Of a stretch of 64,000 bases of DNA, positions 1 through 12,200 are shown one piece after another. This DNA is from Paralvinella palmiformis (lineage: Eukaryota; Annelida; Polychaeta; Terebellida; Alvinellidae), in contig JAODUP010000125.1 of the NCBI GenBank assembly GCA_025642065.1, positions 431,001 through 495,000 of the forward strand. The letters are read 5' to 3'. A model generated the notes under the pieces. It did no database searches and was not told where the DNA came from. It worked only from the letters and a program-made list of their open reading frames with translations. A program made the translations under genes and the position numbers. Position 1 is the stretch's first letter, and every line of letters begins with the position of its first letter.

Positions 1-929
1 ATTCTTGGAATTTTGTGTGAGTTGGCATGTTTACAACGCTGTTGCTATAGTATGGTAATCTTACCAGTCGGTCACCAATCTACCAAACCATCACCAAGAG
101 TGCATGTATGTCATAAGTGGCCTATAAGCAGAAAGCGTATTATAATGTTATAAGATACTGGAAAATGCTGGAAGCACTACTATTATTGTACAGCTCCAAA
201 ATAGCACTAGAACACTCATTATAACGTCATAGATGATTGCAGTGCTACAAAGAGCCTTATAGAATCTCTGGATAGTTTAATATATAATTGATGACGATAT
301 TTTACAGCACCAGAGTCTAAAGCCTGGACCTTTTTAATTTAAAAATTAAGTGGACAATGATAAATTAAAATACTGTGACATTCGACATCGGCCTGCATAT
401 ACGGAGTAATGTGGACGTTTCTGAGTTGACGATCAAATATTAACGTTTCAAAGACTCAAAAATGTCACAGAAAATTATACAAATTAATGTGGACGCGAAA
501 AATACATAAAAATGGACAAAACCAACTATTTCAAGACCCAGGTACAGGCTCAACATAGTAGTGCTACAATTCCATTACTCAGCTCTATTTTAGTGTTGAA
601 GGAGCACGATCGACATGGCAAAGGTAGCAGTCAAGTACCACATATTCACAAGAGTTCAGTTAAGGATCGAACTTTACGTACCTCCTTATACTTATCGGAA
701 AATGTTTCCTGGATATATACGACAATCACTGGTAAAGAGACGATAATAATTAATATCTTACTCAAAATTGAAGAAATATACTGATGTTATTATTAAAATA
801 AATTTTACTACTGTTACTACTGCTGATAATATTACTGCTAATACTACTACTATTAATTACTATTATTGTTGGGGTTACTAGTACCTCAGCCTCTACTGCT
901 TCTGCTAATACGTTCGATTTTGCTATGAC
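1..929. other. Intergenic, no supported feature
   Basis: AT-rich sequence with only short open frames and no motif I recognise. The stretch 790-910 is rich in ACT/ATT trinucleotides, so the open frames across it are low complexity. The RTE-like fragment that follows may begin slightly upstream of 930. Confidence 0.5.
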
Positions 930-1640
930 AGCCATTGAAATTAATAAGAGACATCTACACAGATAGCTCCACAACAGTTTGTCTGCACAAAGATAGCAAC
1001 AAAATAAGGAAGGGGGGTCCGACAAGGAGACACCATGTCACCAAAGTTATTCATAGTCTGCCTGGACAAAAAAGGGTATCACTATTAATGGAGAGAAACT
1101 CAACCATCTACAATTTGCAGATGACATTACAATAACAGCTCATGCTGTAAAGGACATTGACGTAAAACTTCCAGAGCTGGACAAGGCAAACAGGAAATGT
1201 GGACTGAAAATGAACATGAGAAAAACAAAGATCATGGCAGGAACCGCAAGAACAACCAAGACAGTATATGTAAATGGAATTAAACTTGATCAAGTAGATT
1301 ATGTTTACCTAGGCCAGCGTTTTACATTAATAGAGAAAAAACCAAGACAACGAAATAAGAAGGACCAAAGCGGGATGGCGGGCATTTGGAATACACAGCA
1401 CAATTATGAAGGGAACACTACCAGCATGCTTAAAAAGAAAGGTATTCAACCAATGCATCCTTCCATCAATGGCACATGGAACAGAGACCTGGACATTAAC
1501 AACAAAAATGGAAAAGAAATTGTCTGCAGCACAATACAACATGGAACGAAACATGCTCAGCATCACTTATGAAGACCGGAAAACTAACAAGTCGGTAACA
1601 GACCAAACTAAAGTGGACTGATCGTGGCTGAAGATGAAAA
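930..1640 (+). pseudogene. RTE/BovB-like non-LTR retrotransposon, reverse transcriptase 3' fragment
   Basis: This is the C-terminal half of a reverse transcriptase, spread over several frames. In order one reads an IYTDSSTTVCLHKDSNKIR segment, then RQGDTMSPKLF (the block before the catalytic motif), then LQFADDITIT with the catalytic FADD intact near 1117-1130, then KMNMRKTKIMAG and VDYVYLGQ. After a frameshift near 1400-1450 it continues with LKRKVFNQCILPSMAHGTETWTLT and MERNMLSITYEDR. This order and wording are typical of RTE-clade elements. The palm fingers and the whole endonuclease domain are missing, and frame changes make it non-functional. The intact FADD does not imply activity. Confidence 0.8.
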
Positions 1641-1886
1641 ACAAAAAATGGATGAAACATCCTTTCCACTATGACCATCCTTTGGGCTTTTGATTAAACT
1701 TATTATCCACTAAATTCAACAGTATACTTACTAGGGTCAGACTTCGAGAACGTGTCAGTATCAGCCAGCTTACTGAAAGGAAGTAAAACATGACACATTA
1801 TATAATATTATGATGTGAAGAAATCAGGTGAGGTTGACAAGGCAAACCTTTGTATGCATTGTCCTGGTCAAATATTGTAAACCAAA

Positions 1887-1887
<1 letters not shown>

Positions 1888-1941
<54 letters not shown>
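1888..1941. repeat. (CA)n microsatellite
   Basis: Uninterrupted CA dinucleotide repeat of about 27 units. The rest of 1641-2880 shows no gene-like structure. Confidence 0.95.
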
Positions 1942-1942
<1 letters not shown>

Positions 1943-2879
1943 CACACTGAGTCATGTAGCATCTTGATCCTGTTTGAGACATGATAAAGAGACGCCATGA
2001 CCCAAAATAGCCAAACAGTGGGCTCGTTTTGCTTTATATATCAGCATTCGCTTTGTAACTAACATGGACTGCTTGGTTCCGTGCGACCGCTTCAATAGCC
2101 GTATTCTGGGCAGTCCTTATTGTAGAACAACTTCGGAGAAGAATCGCTGTTTCTACCGTACACGTAAACATTTATTATTGATTTCAGTTTGTTTTACTTT
2201 ATCATAAATAACATCTAAACCGTTCGCCAGATATCACTTCGTTAATTGATAGCGGCTTTAATGCTATTTGTAAATGTTAGTACATGTATATAATGGTATT
2301 ATAACAGCAACAATGCCATAAGGCCATAACAGTTTGCTATAGAACAATTCTCACTTTTCGACTACCGGTTCCACACGCTAAACTTTGCAATCGATGGCAA
2401 CGGGGGATTATTTGTTTTAATCATTGCTTCCATTGAAAAACGCTCCAATCAAGCTACAATATATATCGATACAGCTTGTTAAATAATTAACCTATACATT
2501 CGTACAACTTGGACAGGTTACTACCAGACACCACGACTGTATGTGATATACTGTTTGGAGTTATATTTTAATAACGGACACCAAAGAATTGCTTTTAGGC
2601 TTTACTTTCAACTAATATGTGTGCTTAGGGTAATGCATCGCACGATCTAATGTTATAATGATAATTCCTCGGTCATTTAATATAAACATCTATTGGTTGA
2701 TATACATAAATTTGCTATATATACTGGCTAACAGGACTGTAATGATTACTTTGATTAATGCATTATCTCAGAAATACTAGGTGATAACATAGCGTTCCCA
2801 TGATCAGTCAACAACACCAGTCAACAACATGTTTCTTGTGCGTGTTGCCATTTGTATCTCAACATATGATGATTCATGT

Positions 2880-2992
2880 TTTGCGGCCAATTCATTCCCT
2901 TCAGATACGACCACACCGAGATTCGAACTCAGGTGGTAGTGATCTGTGGTCCAACGCGCTATCGGTTAGACCACGGAGGCCTCCTGTATCAA
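2880..2992 (-). mobile_element. tRNA-derived SINE, 5' head fragment
   Basis: Read on the minus strand this is GCCTCCGTGGTCTAACCGAT (A-box region), GCGCGTTGGACCACAGATCA, and then GAGTTCGAATCTCGG (B box). The same head recurs at 19357, 20655 (minus), 49904 and 55709. Only the tRNA-related head and the start of the body (ATCTGAAGGG) are kept here; the 3' body is truncated. Confidence 0.8.
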
Positions 2993-2999
2993 CATATGA

Positions 3000-3880
3000 C
3001 TAACTGGTAAATTTAACGTATATAAGTTGATAATGCATCACTTTGCATACGGTCCCAGTTAAAACCATTCTTGTGAGGGGGTGTGTTGGCGAAAAGAAGG
3101 CGTCCCAGTACGAATACACCAAGAGTAATCAGATATACAGTATTTATAAAACGCAGGGAGAGAAAATTTAACAAATATTTAATAAAAACAAAACATATCC
3201 CGCTGTGTAACTGATATACTGGCAGCAGTAATTGTTTAAGCGCAATAATTACCATGTTATTAACCGCAAAGTAAAATAAATGAACTCTGAAGAAATTAAC
3301 CCCCCCCCTACACCACTATATATGTTTGTGACTAGGTTTCAGTGGGTCACGGCCGCCAACCAGATCTATGTCACGGTTTGGTCACACGAAGACGCCATTG
3401 GTGGGGTGATGGAATCAAGCCGCGGATATGTGACGTAGGAAAGTCACACGAAACAGTCACAGTTAATAAAGCCACAATTCGAATATATAGAGAGACGGGG
3501 AGTTTAATTAACGTTAATACCTTATGACTGTTATTGGGAAGTATGGCTAGTACATACCAGCAACTCAGAGATAGTTCTATTTTATCTACAGCACATTCTA
3601 AACTTGAATCAAACGTTGGTCCTTTCATTTCAGACACGGCGGTGTAATGTGAATTGGTCGCTTCTTCCGCTCGTACTGGCGTCGTCATTTTTCTTCCGGA
3701 GTGTTTCTTCTTAATGCCTGTTACAAAAATAGCTATTTTATTAAACATTTAAGCAAATTAGTTCCCTGACACAACTCGCAATTCTTTACGAACACCTTTT
3801 CAAATGATTCAAGATGTGGAATATCTAGAATTCGGTTTCAGAACAATCTCCAGTATTAGCATAGCTGTCAGAACCTTTGT
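3000..3880. other. Intergenic, no supported feature
   Basis: A minus-strand open frame of 125 codons lies at 3371-3748, but it has no recognisable domain, no splice context and no unusual composition. A C-rich run occurs at 3300-3309. Nothing else is supported. Confidence 0.4.
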
Positions 3881-3889
3881 ACCAAAACT

Positions 3890-4350
3890 TCCGGCAACAC
3901 GACAAGCAGTACAATGCAATGGTTCTTTTAGATCTTCAAAAAGCTTTTGACACAGTAGATCATAGGATCCTATCAATGAAACTAGAAGCTCTGGGATTTT
4001 AGAAATCTGTCACAGACTGGTTTCAGCCCTATTTACAAAAACATCAGCAATCAGTGGAAATTGGGAAAATATTTCCAAATCGACAACCTTTAGATGCAGG
4101 ATACCACTAGGGTCAATCCTTAGCCATTATGTTTCCTTATTTATAATAATGATGTTCCATCAGCAGTATAATACAAACTACTCAGGTAGGCAGATGATTC
4201 AGCCTTGATAAATTGGGGGGAAATACCTAGCGGATTTAGTGAAAACTCTCTAATTAGCTTGAATATGTCAGAGAATGGCTAATTGACAAGTTGTCCCTGG
4301 ATTTGGGGAAAATGAGTCAATCAATGTTTAATTGCTTCAGAACGAAAGCT
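3890..4350 (+). pseudogene. CR1/Jockey-like reverse transcriptase fragment
   Basis: The segment opens with VLLDLQKAFDTVDHRIL, the RT block carrying the first catalytic aspartate, then LEALGF, a stop, and SVTDWFQPYLQ. Frame changes follow, then remnants equivalent to the GVPQGSILGPLLF block and, near 4185-4215, an ADDSALI remnant of the second catalytic block. In-frame stops and at least two frameshifts show it is dead. It differs in clade from the RTE fragment at 930-1640. Confidence 0.75.
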
Positions 4351-4520
4351 TCACCATAATAGTTCCATTCAAGCATAATTCGCTGGCAATACCCTGCATG
4401 GCGTATGCTTATACACATGTCAATAACCTTCATAAAAACATTAATCTGAATCGTCCAGCTAACATCATACACACGTGAGTAGATGGAAATATAGGTTTAT
4501 TGCAATTCACACTCTGTATA

Positions 4521-4815
4521 CCTTTTGGTTACGAAATGGTAAGGCTTTTGCTTACGAAATAGTATGGCTTTTGGTTACGAAAACTGAGCCAATTAGTCTA
4601 TATCTGGATGGTTGATTATTCACCATCTACAATCTTATATTAGGTGGGAAATTCTGTAATTGAACATTTTAAGTGTTAATAATGAAAACAAAATGTTTTT
4701 ATAAGGTCAACCGGAACTCTATACGATTATATGATATTATAACTTGGTTACGAATTAGTATCCCTTTGGTTACGAAACGGTATGGTACGAAACAGTATGT
4801 TTACGAAACAACTGC
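4521..4815 (+). repeat. Short GGTTACGAAA-motif repeat in two clusters
   Basis: A unit of about 24 bp containing TTTTGGTTACGAAATGGTA is repeated nearly in tandem about three times at 4521-4585. Related units (GGTTACGAAT, GGTTACGAAACGGTATGG, TACGAAACAGTATG, TTACGAAACA) recur at 4741-4815. The intervening 155 bp lacks the motif. Function unknown. Confidence 0.7.
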
Positions 4816-4919
4816 TACAATAGTAAACAGTCAGAAATAAAAGCACTATCTGGCTTTTCATACTTACGTTGAATCAGTCAGGTACGATATCGCACAGAAG
4901 GAACGGAAATGCCCCTTTT

Positions 4920-5190
4920 CTATCTTCAGGCAAATTCTCGGTACCCCACCAATCGCTTGATTCTGACGAAGTTGAATGGTAACTTGTATACAAAAATTAA
5001 ACTATAAACTGGTCGAATATCCGAGTTATCTAGATTTTTAAATCTAGTCTAGATCTAAAACTTGCTTTTCGCCTCGAACTAACCTGCTCTCAGCTGTGAG
5101 CATGCGCTGTTCACGGTCAGCTTTAAAGATCGTCGCTCGTAAGGAAAAAATAAGCTTGGACAGCTCGGCCCAAGTGACAATTCGGCCCCG
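4920..5190 (+). promoter_or_regulatory. EXOC1: Possible EXOC1 5' untranslated exon and promoter region
   Basis: The first coding exon of EXOC1 starts after a splice acceptor (AG at 6257-6258), so at least one upstream non-coding exon must exist. The stretch around 5060-5138 is locally richer in GC and CpG than its surroundings and ends at a plausible donor (GTCGCTC followed by GTAAGG at 5139). This is inference; transcript data would be needed. Confidence 0.25.
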
Positions 5191-5699
5191 GAAAAAAGAT
5201 ATGTAAATTAATTTAATATTTGTGTGTGTGTGTAATATATAGACTATATTTGATAGATCTATATATAATATATACGTGTGTGTTAACAGCTTGGTGGTCG
5301 TTTGCTTGCAGTGCAAGACTGATATGGAATAAGACTTACAAGTGCATGTAGAGTCTAGTCTAGCTGTGTGAAATGTAGTGGTAATGAATTTAAGTCAAAC
5401 AGGGTTGACAGATTTCTGTCAGAAACTTTCTATCCTGGAGTTGTCACTTGAGTTGAGCTGTTTAGCATCCCTTTTGATATAACAGTTGCTAATTAATATT
5501 GAAACTTTGTGAGCTTTTTGGTTTTTTAATGTTAATTGCTTGCTGTTTTTGTATCAGTGCTGTACTGATAATATATGTGAGTGTATCTTGGATTATGTTG
5601 AAATTTGGGTAGAGACCCCTGGCTGTTGCCTGTTGGGAATGGCCAAGTATGTTGTTTTGGCTTTGTTGTTTGGGGAGAATCCCCAGGCTGTCACTGATT

Positions 5700-6026
5700 C
5701 AGCACAGCCTCTATGTTGGAGTGGTTGAGAAACTTCCTCCCCCACCACTCACAGGGGAGCAGTTCGGAAAGATTGGGCCGAAATACCCTGAGGGTGGTCA
5801 CTGCCAGAGTGTTTTACGTCCTCAATGTTTTTTTAACGTCCCCCTTTATTTTAAATAATTCAGTGGAGACGGCAGCACCATTTAACATGGTCAGCCACTC
5901 ACGATGTTGTGAGCCGAGAAATTAATCTCTGGAAAAGTTTCGACCTCTTACGGGATTCAAACCTGTGACCATTTGCACCAAGTGCTGGGTGCTGAACCAC
6001 TAGGCCACCATTGCTCTGGTTTTGAC
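5700..6026 (-). mobile_element. Second type of tRNA-derived SINE
   Basis: On the minus strand from 6026 the sequence reads AGAGCAATGGTGGCCTAGTG (A-box-like TGGCCTAGTGG) followed about 40 nt later by GGTTTGAATCCCG (B box), then a body that passes through GTGAGTGGCTGACCATG and ends with a GGACGTTAAAAAAAC-type tail near 5816-5850. Homologous body may extend to about 5700. The head differs from the main SINE family in this window. It lies just 5' of the first EXOC1 coding exon. Confidence 0.6.
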
Positions 6027-6281
6027 CTCTCTGTTATAAATATTTTTACTGCTATATAAGCTTGCCCATAAGATGAGTACATAACTAGATCCAACAGGTT
6101 GCCAGAGAATATATTAGTACAATACAAGTTGGACAGTGACTGTATGAATGTATAGTTACTAAGTTAGACATAGTTATTACAGTTGCTCACACACACACAC
6201 ACATATAAAGCATTGAACCTTTTAATTAAGCATTTGTATCCTTTGTGTTTGGTTACAGATAGGATTTATGTGATTTGAGTC

Positions 6282-9200
6282 ATGACGACAATAAAGCACA
6301 CACTCCAACGTGATGTGTTCTTACCTAACCAGGAGAGGCTTATTGCTGTTCTGCATGTAACTAAGACTGGCAAGAAGAGAAAAGCAAGCTTTATATGTGC
6401 AGCAGGTAGACTTATGTATATGTTGTATGCAGTCTAAGTATTGAAATTAGCTGCACAGTGTACTCCGGCCATCTTGGTGTCATTCTCTGTACACCTGAAA
6501 TTGTTTTCATTGTCATTTCGGACGTCAGTTTGAATTAAATATATTTATACACGTTCGATCAATCATTTTGAATACTGGGTCCTTCGTGATGTTAATACTC
6601 TGTTTCAAATAATAAGATGAAAATATTTGCTGCTTTTAAAATAATTATTGTCTACATTTCGGTTTATACAGTAACTACACAGAAGCCAATTCAGGCCTTT
6701 ATTTATGAAGTGAAGAAGTCGGAACGTGGCGAGAGTTACAAGAAGAAGCTTTGCTGGGCTTTGAGAGAACTCCGAGTATTTGACGCAAAGTATGTCAGTG
6801 GAAAGGTAAAGTGAATAAAGTACATATACATCTTAGAATACCGAAAGGAATCATTTCAGGGTTTTCATTTGCTTTCTGAATAGTTAAATTGGGAATAAAG
6901 ATTATTTCCTGATTTAGTTTCTTTTGAGAAATCTGAATGAACTGTTACAAATATCAATTTCTTATTTTAATTATATAGAAGTGCCCAGATCGTTGTATTA
7001 TTTTAGTCTTGATTTAATATTGCAGAAACATATTTTATTAATTAAATATGCTGAAAAGTAATATAATACTTGAAGAGTTTATCAGGGTTATAGGATATAA
7101 TGATACTCATGCTGTTTGTTTGGGCTGTAATAGAACGGAGGAATGCCAAATTATCAAATTTTTTAAGATGTAATTAAATTTCAAAGTTATTTTATGATCA
7201 TAGTTTATTTAATTTATTATAACCAAATTTTTGGAAATTTGTCATATTATTTGTTGATATAATATATATGTGGGTTATTTATTTAATTTATTGAGGGTTA
7301 TATTCAGTATAAGGTTTTTGCTTCTGATATTCTCCTTTTTGGACTTGATGGGCAATTCCAGAATTGGAATTGCTTAGTTAAAATAATTAGAATTAGTAAA
7401 TTTGGAATTGAAGTTTGCTACAAAAAAACTTAAATCCACAAATTAATTTACCATTTAATTTTTTATTCTGAAATATTTCTTCTATAACAATCCTACTTGG
7501 AATATAAACTACTCCGAGTAGGTACTCTGAGTACCTACTCCAAGTATTGATCACACAGCCAGCAATCGCCTATGGCTCCTTTGTGACACTGTGGTTTTAA
7601 CTACAGCTCCAAGCAATCCTGATTGGTTAGCAGTCAGATGACAAGCAGCCAATTAAATTAATGCAGGCTACATGTTACCCCCCCCCCTGGTTGACATACA
7701 GGATGACAAATATGGGCATTAGACGGGGACCAAAGGTTGAATTACAGAGTTGGGAGGTGGTTGAGTTATAGAAGAAAAAAGCATAGCAATAATTTAAGAC
7801 TGTGAAAAGTGGTCCTCTGTTTTAAGTTACAGAGGGAGTTGGGGAGTTTGACTATATTCTAATTATCCTAAATAGTATATAGACACCTGACTGTAGTCAT
7901 ACCACACATGATGCATTTCTTTACTAAATGTACATTTCCCAAATACTCAGACAATTTAATTGGTATTTGCACTAATCTCAGTTATCTCTATAAATACCTG
8001 TGCATTCATGGCAAGTGCTTTACTTGCTCCTTTGCTCTATGGGGTGAATATTGATCTGAGAAATGTTAAAACAAATTAACATCGTACAATGGCATCAGAG
8101 TTTGTTGTACGTTTGTTTTTCAAGAACATACCACAAAATGCGTCTGGTTCTTACAAAGCAAGATGTAAACCATTGTAGCATGTTTATATCGGTATTATAC
8201 AATTAACTGAGTGAATATTGATGAAGAATCACTCACACACACACATGTTTGTGTTATATATAGTGTAATCACGATTACTTTACAATGTAATCGTAATCAA
8301 TTACATTCAGAATGATTGTTATCGTAATCATAGTATTCTCAAATAATCATAATTGATTGCCTTGATCCTGTAATCGCCCCAACCCTGGATAATATAACAT
8401 TACAGGATACCGCTGATTTTGACATGACATTTGAGAAGCAGTATAAGTGGACAGCAAGTAGTTTGACCGAGAAATATGCCTTTATACAGTGTCTGTGGAA
8501 GGTTAGTAAATTGTGTGTCAAATTTTGTGTTATATATCTTACAGATATTTAATGGTGAAGTTGTTTTGGTTATTTTAGCTAGATTCTGTACATGCTTCCT
8601 AAGAAATATATATATATATATATATATATAGTGTATGTGTATACCACACATGCTCATTCATAAGGATTTCTGTTTTACTAGCTCAGCCAGAGATACTTGG
8701 TTCAGAAGCCAGAATTTATTCATGTCCCACCTGGTATTCTTGAAGGTAAAGAATTATCCATTAATTTTTTTAGATTTTTGGGGCTTGTTGTTGTTGGAAT
8801 GAATGAATGAATATTTTGTGTGGGAAATTCTGAGCCTTATTATTTTATTTCTTTTTGACAACAAAAAGATTTTTAATGGTTCTGACGTATCTGCTTATTT
8901 CATTCCGGTGATTTGTTTCTTTAATGTCTAGTTGGTGTGCTTTTGTTATTGTAAAATTTGTGATAACCGAACAGCAATGAATTTCGTTAGTCACATTCAC
9001 AGGTTAATTATCACCTTTGTTGAGTTACAAAAACAAAAATTTTAATTTACTGTAAAACAAACCTTCATTTGAAAATATTTTCCTGAACTTAAAGATTTAA
9101 TTTTTGATGTAAAAAGTCAGTAATATTAAACATAATCAGTTGTATACTATATTCTCCTTTATTGGCTAATTATTTCTAATTATTTAGTAGAATGTTTTAC

Positions 9201-12200
9201 GATGATTTTGGGTAGTATTTATTTGTAATCTATCTTTGCATAAATATGTCTTGATGTTGACTGTCATTTTTACACACCTGAAGAATCATTATTACACAAT
9301 GAGATATTTCATGCACATTTTTAACTGTGTTTGATGTTTTGCCAAAATTCAGTTCACATGAACCTACTTATTAGATACAGTTGAATTAGTGAATAACTAA
9401 ATTATATAACAGTTTTGTTCTATGTGTTCTGATGTTTGTATATTTTAAAGTGTAGTCATTGTCATTGCTAAGTGTAGTAATATTATTTTTTATATTGATG
9501 TTACTTACATCTAGCTTTTAGTTCATGTATATGTAATTATTTTCTTTCTTTCTGTATTTCATCATTATATTTTAAGGTGACTTATTTCTTTTTGGAGGTT
9601 GGTACATAGCATGTAGCATGTTGAAATTGTTATCCCAGCTTTGTTCTATTCTATCTGAAATGTGTTTGTCTGTGTGTCAAGTTGAAATGTACACATGTCG
9701 AAATATGATGTAAGACACCACATGTACAGTTTTATTAATATGAGACAGTATACTTTTAGAAAGAATTTTCATTTTGTTTATTAAGCATTAAAACACGCAC
9801 ACACAGAGAGAGACAGAGAAATTAGAAAGCTGGTATATTTTGTTGTCACATGTTATTTAGCTTAAGGGACAGCATAACTACTATTAAATGGACACAGTAT
9901 ACTGTTTTCCAATTATTTGTACGAAACAAAATTGTATACACTTATTCATCATTGAATGCTATATGTTTTGAAAATATCGATATTATTTCCTTATAATAAC
10001 TGTTCTGAACATTCCTACAAATCCTAACTTCCATGCCCTCTAAAATGCTAAATGCTTTCTCCACATACTATCACATAATAATTTGTAGATGAATGAACTA
10101 TGGTTATATAATAAATTACCTTATTTTAATAAACACTTGTTGAAAATTTAGTAGACTATGGTTTTAATATAGGGTTAGTAGTGGTTTATTTTCATGTTTA
10201 TAATTATTATATACAAATACCAAACATCCATTTCAAATACACTTTTGTGGGTTACCATTAAAGGCATGACCTGTGGCCTAATCACTTTTTAACTTACTTA
10301 TATACATACATACACACACACACACATATATATTTTAATGTATGTTTTACTTTGCATTGAGACTGTTCATGCTTTTCCTAGTACATGCACATTTTCTATC
10401 TGTGGAATTTATCTTGGAATGCTTCTTCGGGTCAATTATTACAGAATGGTCACCAAGCTGGCAAAAGTACCACCAAAACTTTTTTCAGTTTGATATAGGT
10501 TCACTGTTTGAAAGTCTGTGTGATGCGTAGCTCAGTGATGGATTTATAATTATGTAGATGTTCAGTTTAGTTTTTTCAGTTTGGACAGTCAGCAAACAAA
10601 GCCCTGATTTTGTATAATTATTTTATTAAATTATAAAACGTAGTGATTTATTATTGCATTTATGTGTGTGTGTATGTCCATGAAACATGTCATGATATAA
10701 ATGACCGACTCATGCTAATGTTATGTAACACAGCCTTGTTTAAAGTTAATGCAGAATATTAACACAAATTATTATTTCCTTCGATCCTTTGTTATGGTGT
10801 ACCTTAGTGAGTGTAAATGTTTATGTATTTGTTCAGAGCATGTATCTATTGACAATATTTCGTAATGCATGTGTTTAGTAGCCAAAGTGGTAGCCGTTAT
10901 GATAAATCTGAAACTAACCATCAGCTAAAATAGTAGTTCACAGATTTTAGAAGTTTATTCTCGGAGAGAAACGCGTGAGAAGTTAACAAAATGATGTATA
11001 ATACATCAATCGGAAGTGACACACTTGCTCGGTGAGTCAGCGTTTGTTAGAATTGTCTTGTGTGCGATAGACCTATGCCAAGTGTGATTCGCCTACGTTC
11101 AGCTTCGATTGACGTTTTCTTCATTTGTGTGCGATAGACCTATGCCAAGTGTGATTCGCCTACGTTCAGCTTCGATTGACGTTTTCTTCATTTGTGATAC
11201 AAACTCGGTGTATGTGCTTACCATTGCTGACTGTCCTTTTCTGAAAACATCGTCGGCCAATATTTTTACCGTTGATGCCGTATTATGATTAAAGCTTTGC
11301 TCAACAGATAGCAATGAGAGTACGGAGACAGATAAATCGGTGCAGCAGGTCGAGGATATAGCTCTGAGCCAGGACTCTGACTGGCATGCACTAACGCCAC
11401 GTGAAGAGAAAGACCTCGAGACCCTGATGGCTCAGTGTGACTTTGCCATCTCTAATGCTGAACTCTTTGCGGAACAACTATCCAAAGACCTCTCAGTCTT
11501 AGATGGAGTGAGTATATCTTTTCCAATCAATATCGAGCTAATCTTTGTTTTGGGGGGGGGGGGAAATTGAGCATAATGCCTGTTGATTTTGCTGTCTTTT
11601 TGTTTAAATATGCTCTCCTCTGTTTTATTGGCTGTCATTTTGGGAGACTGTCTTCTGTGTTGTGGACATGTTCGATGAGCTCCAATGCGTTCATTGTTTT
11701 CAGGCAAATATCCATTCTATTATGGCATCGGAGGATCAAGTGCTGGAGTTAATGGTATTATTAGACGGTGGCTTACACGAAGCAGTGGCAATAGAAGAAA
11801 AACTGGAGGAATATGAACAGAAGTTGCAGGTATCTATGTTTAATAATGTATGATTTATATAGCTTAAATCCAGCATCCACCTCAACACCCGAAGGAGCAT
11901 TCAATGCATGCTGCCATTATAGGCGCAAAGCATTACTCAAACACAGGGTTGTCAGGTTTAACCCGCCCGCTGGGCTAAACTCATTTAAACCTGGGTTAAA
12001 CTCATTTTTAGACATAATGCACCACTAATTGATTTAAGAAAACCAACTAAATGCAAATTAAACATTTATTCTCTATATTGAGCACACAAATAACAATATA
12101 CTACACAAAACAATAACAAAACATCCATACAGGGTCACCAGGTCTACCACCCTTAATAGTGGCCATATTTGATAACTCCTTTAACAGCAGCAAAATATTA

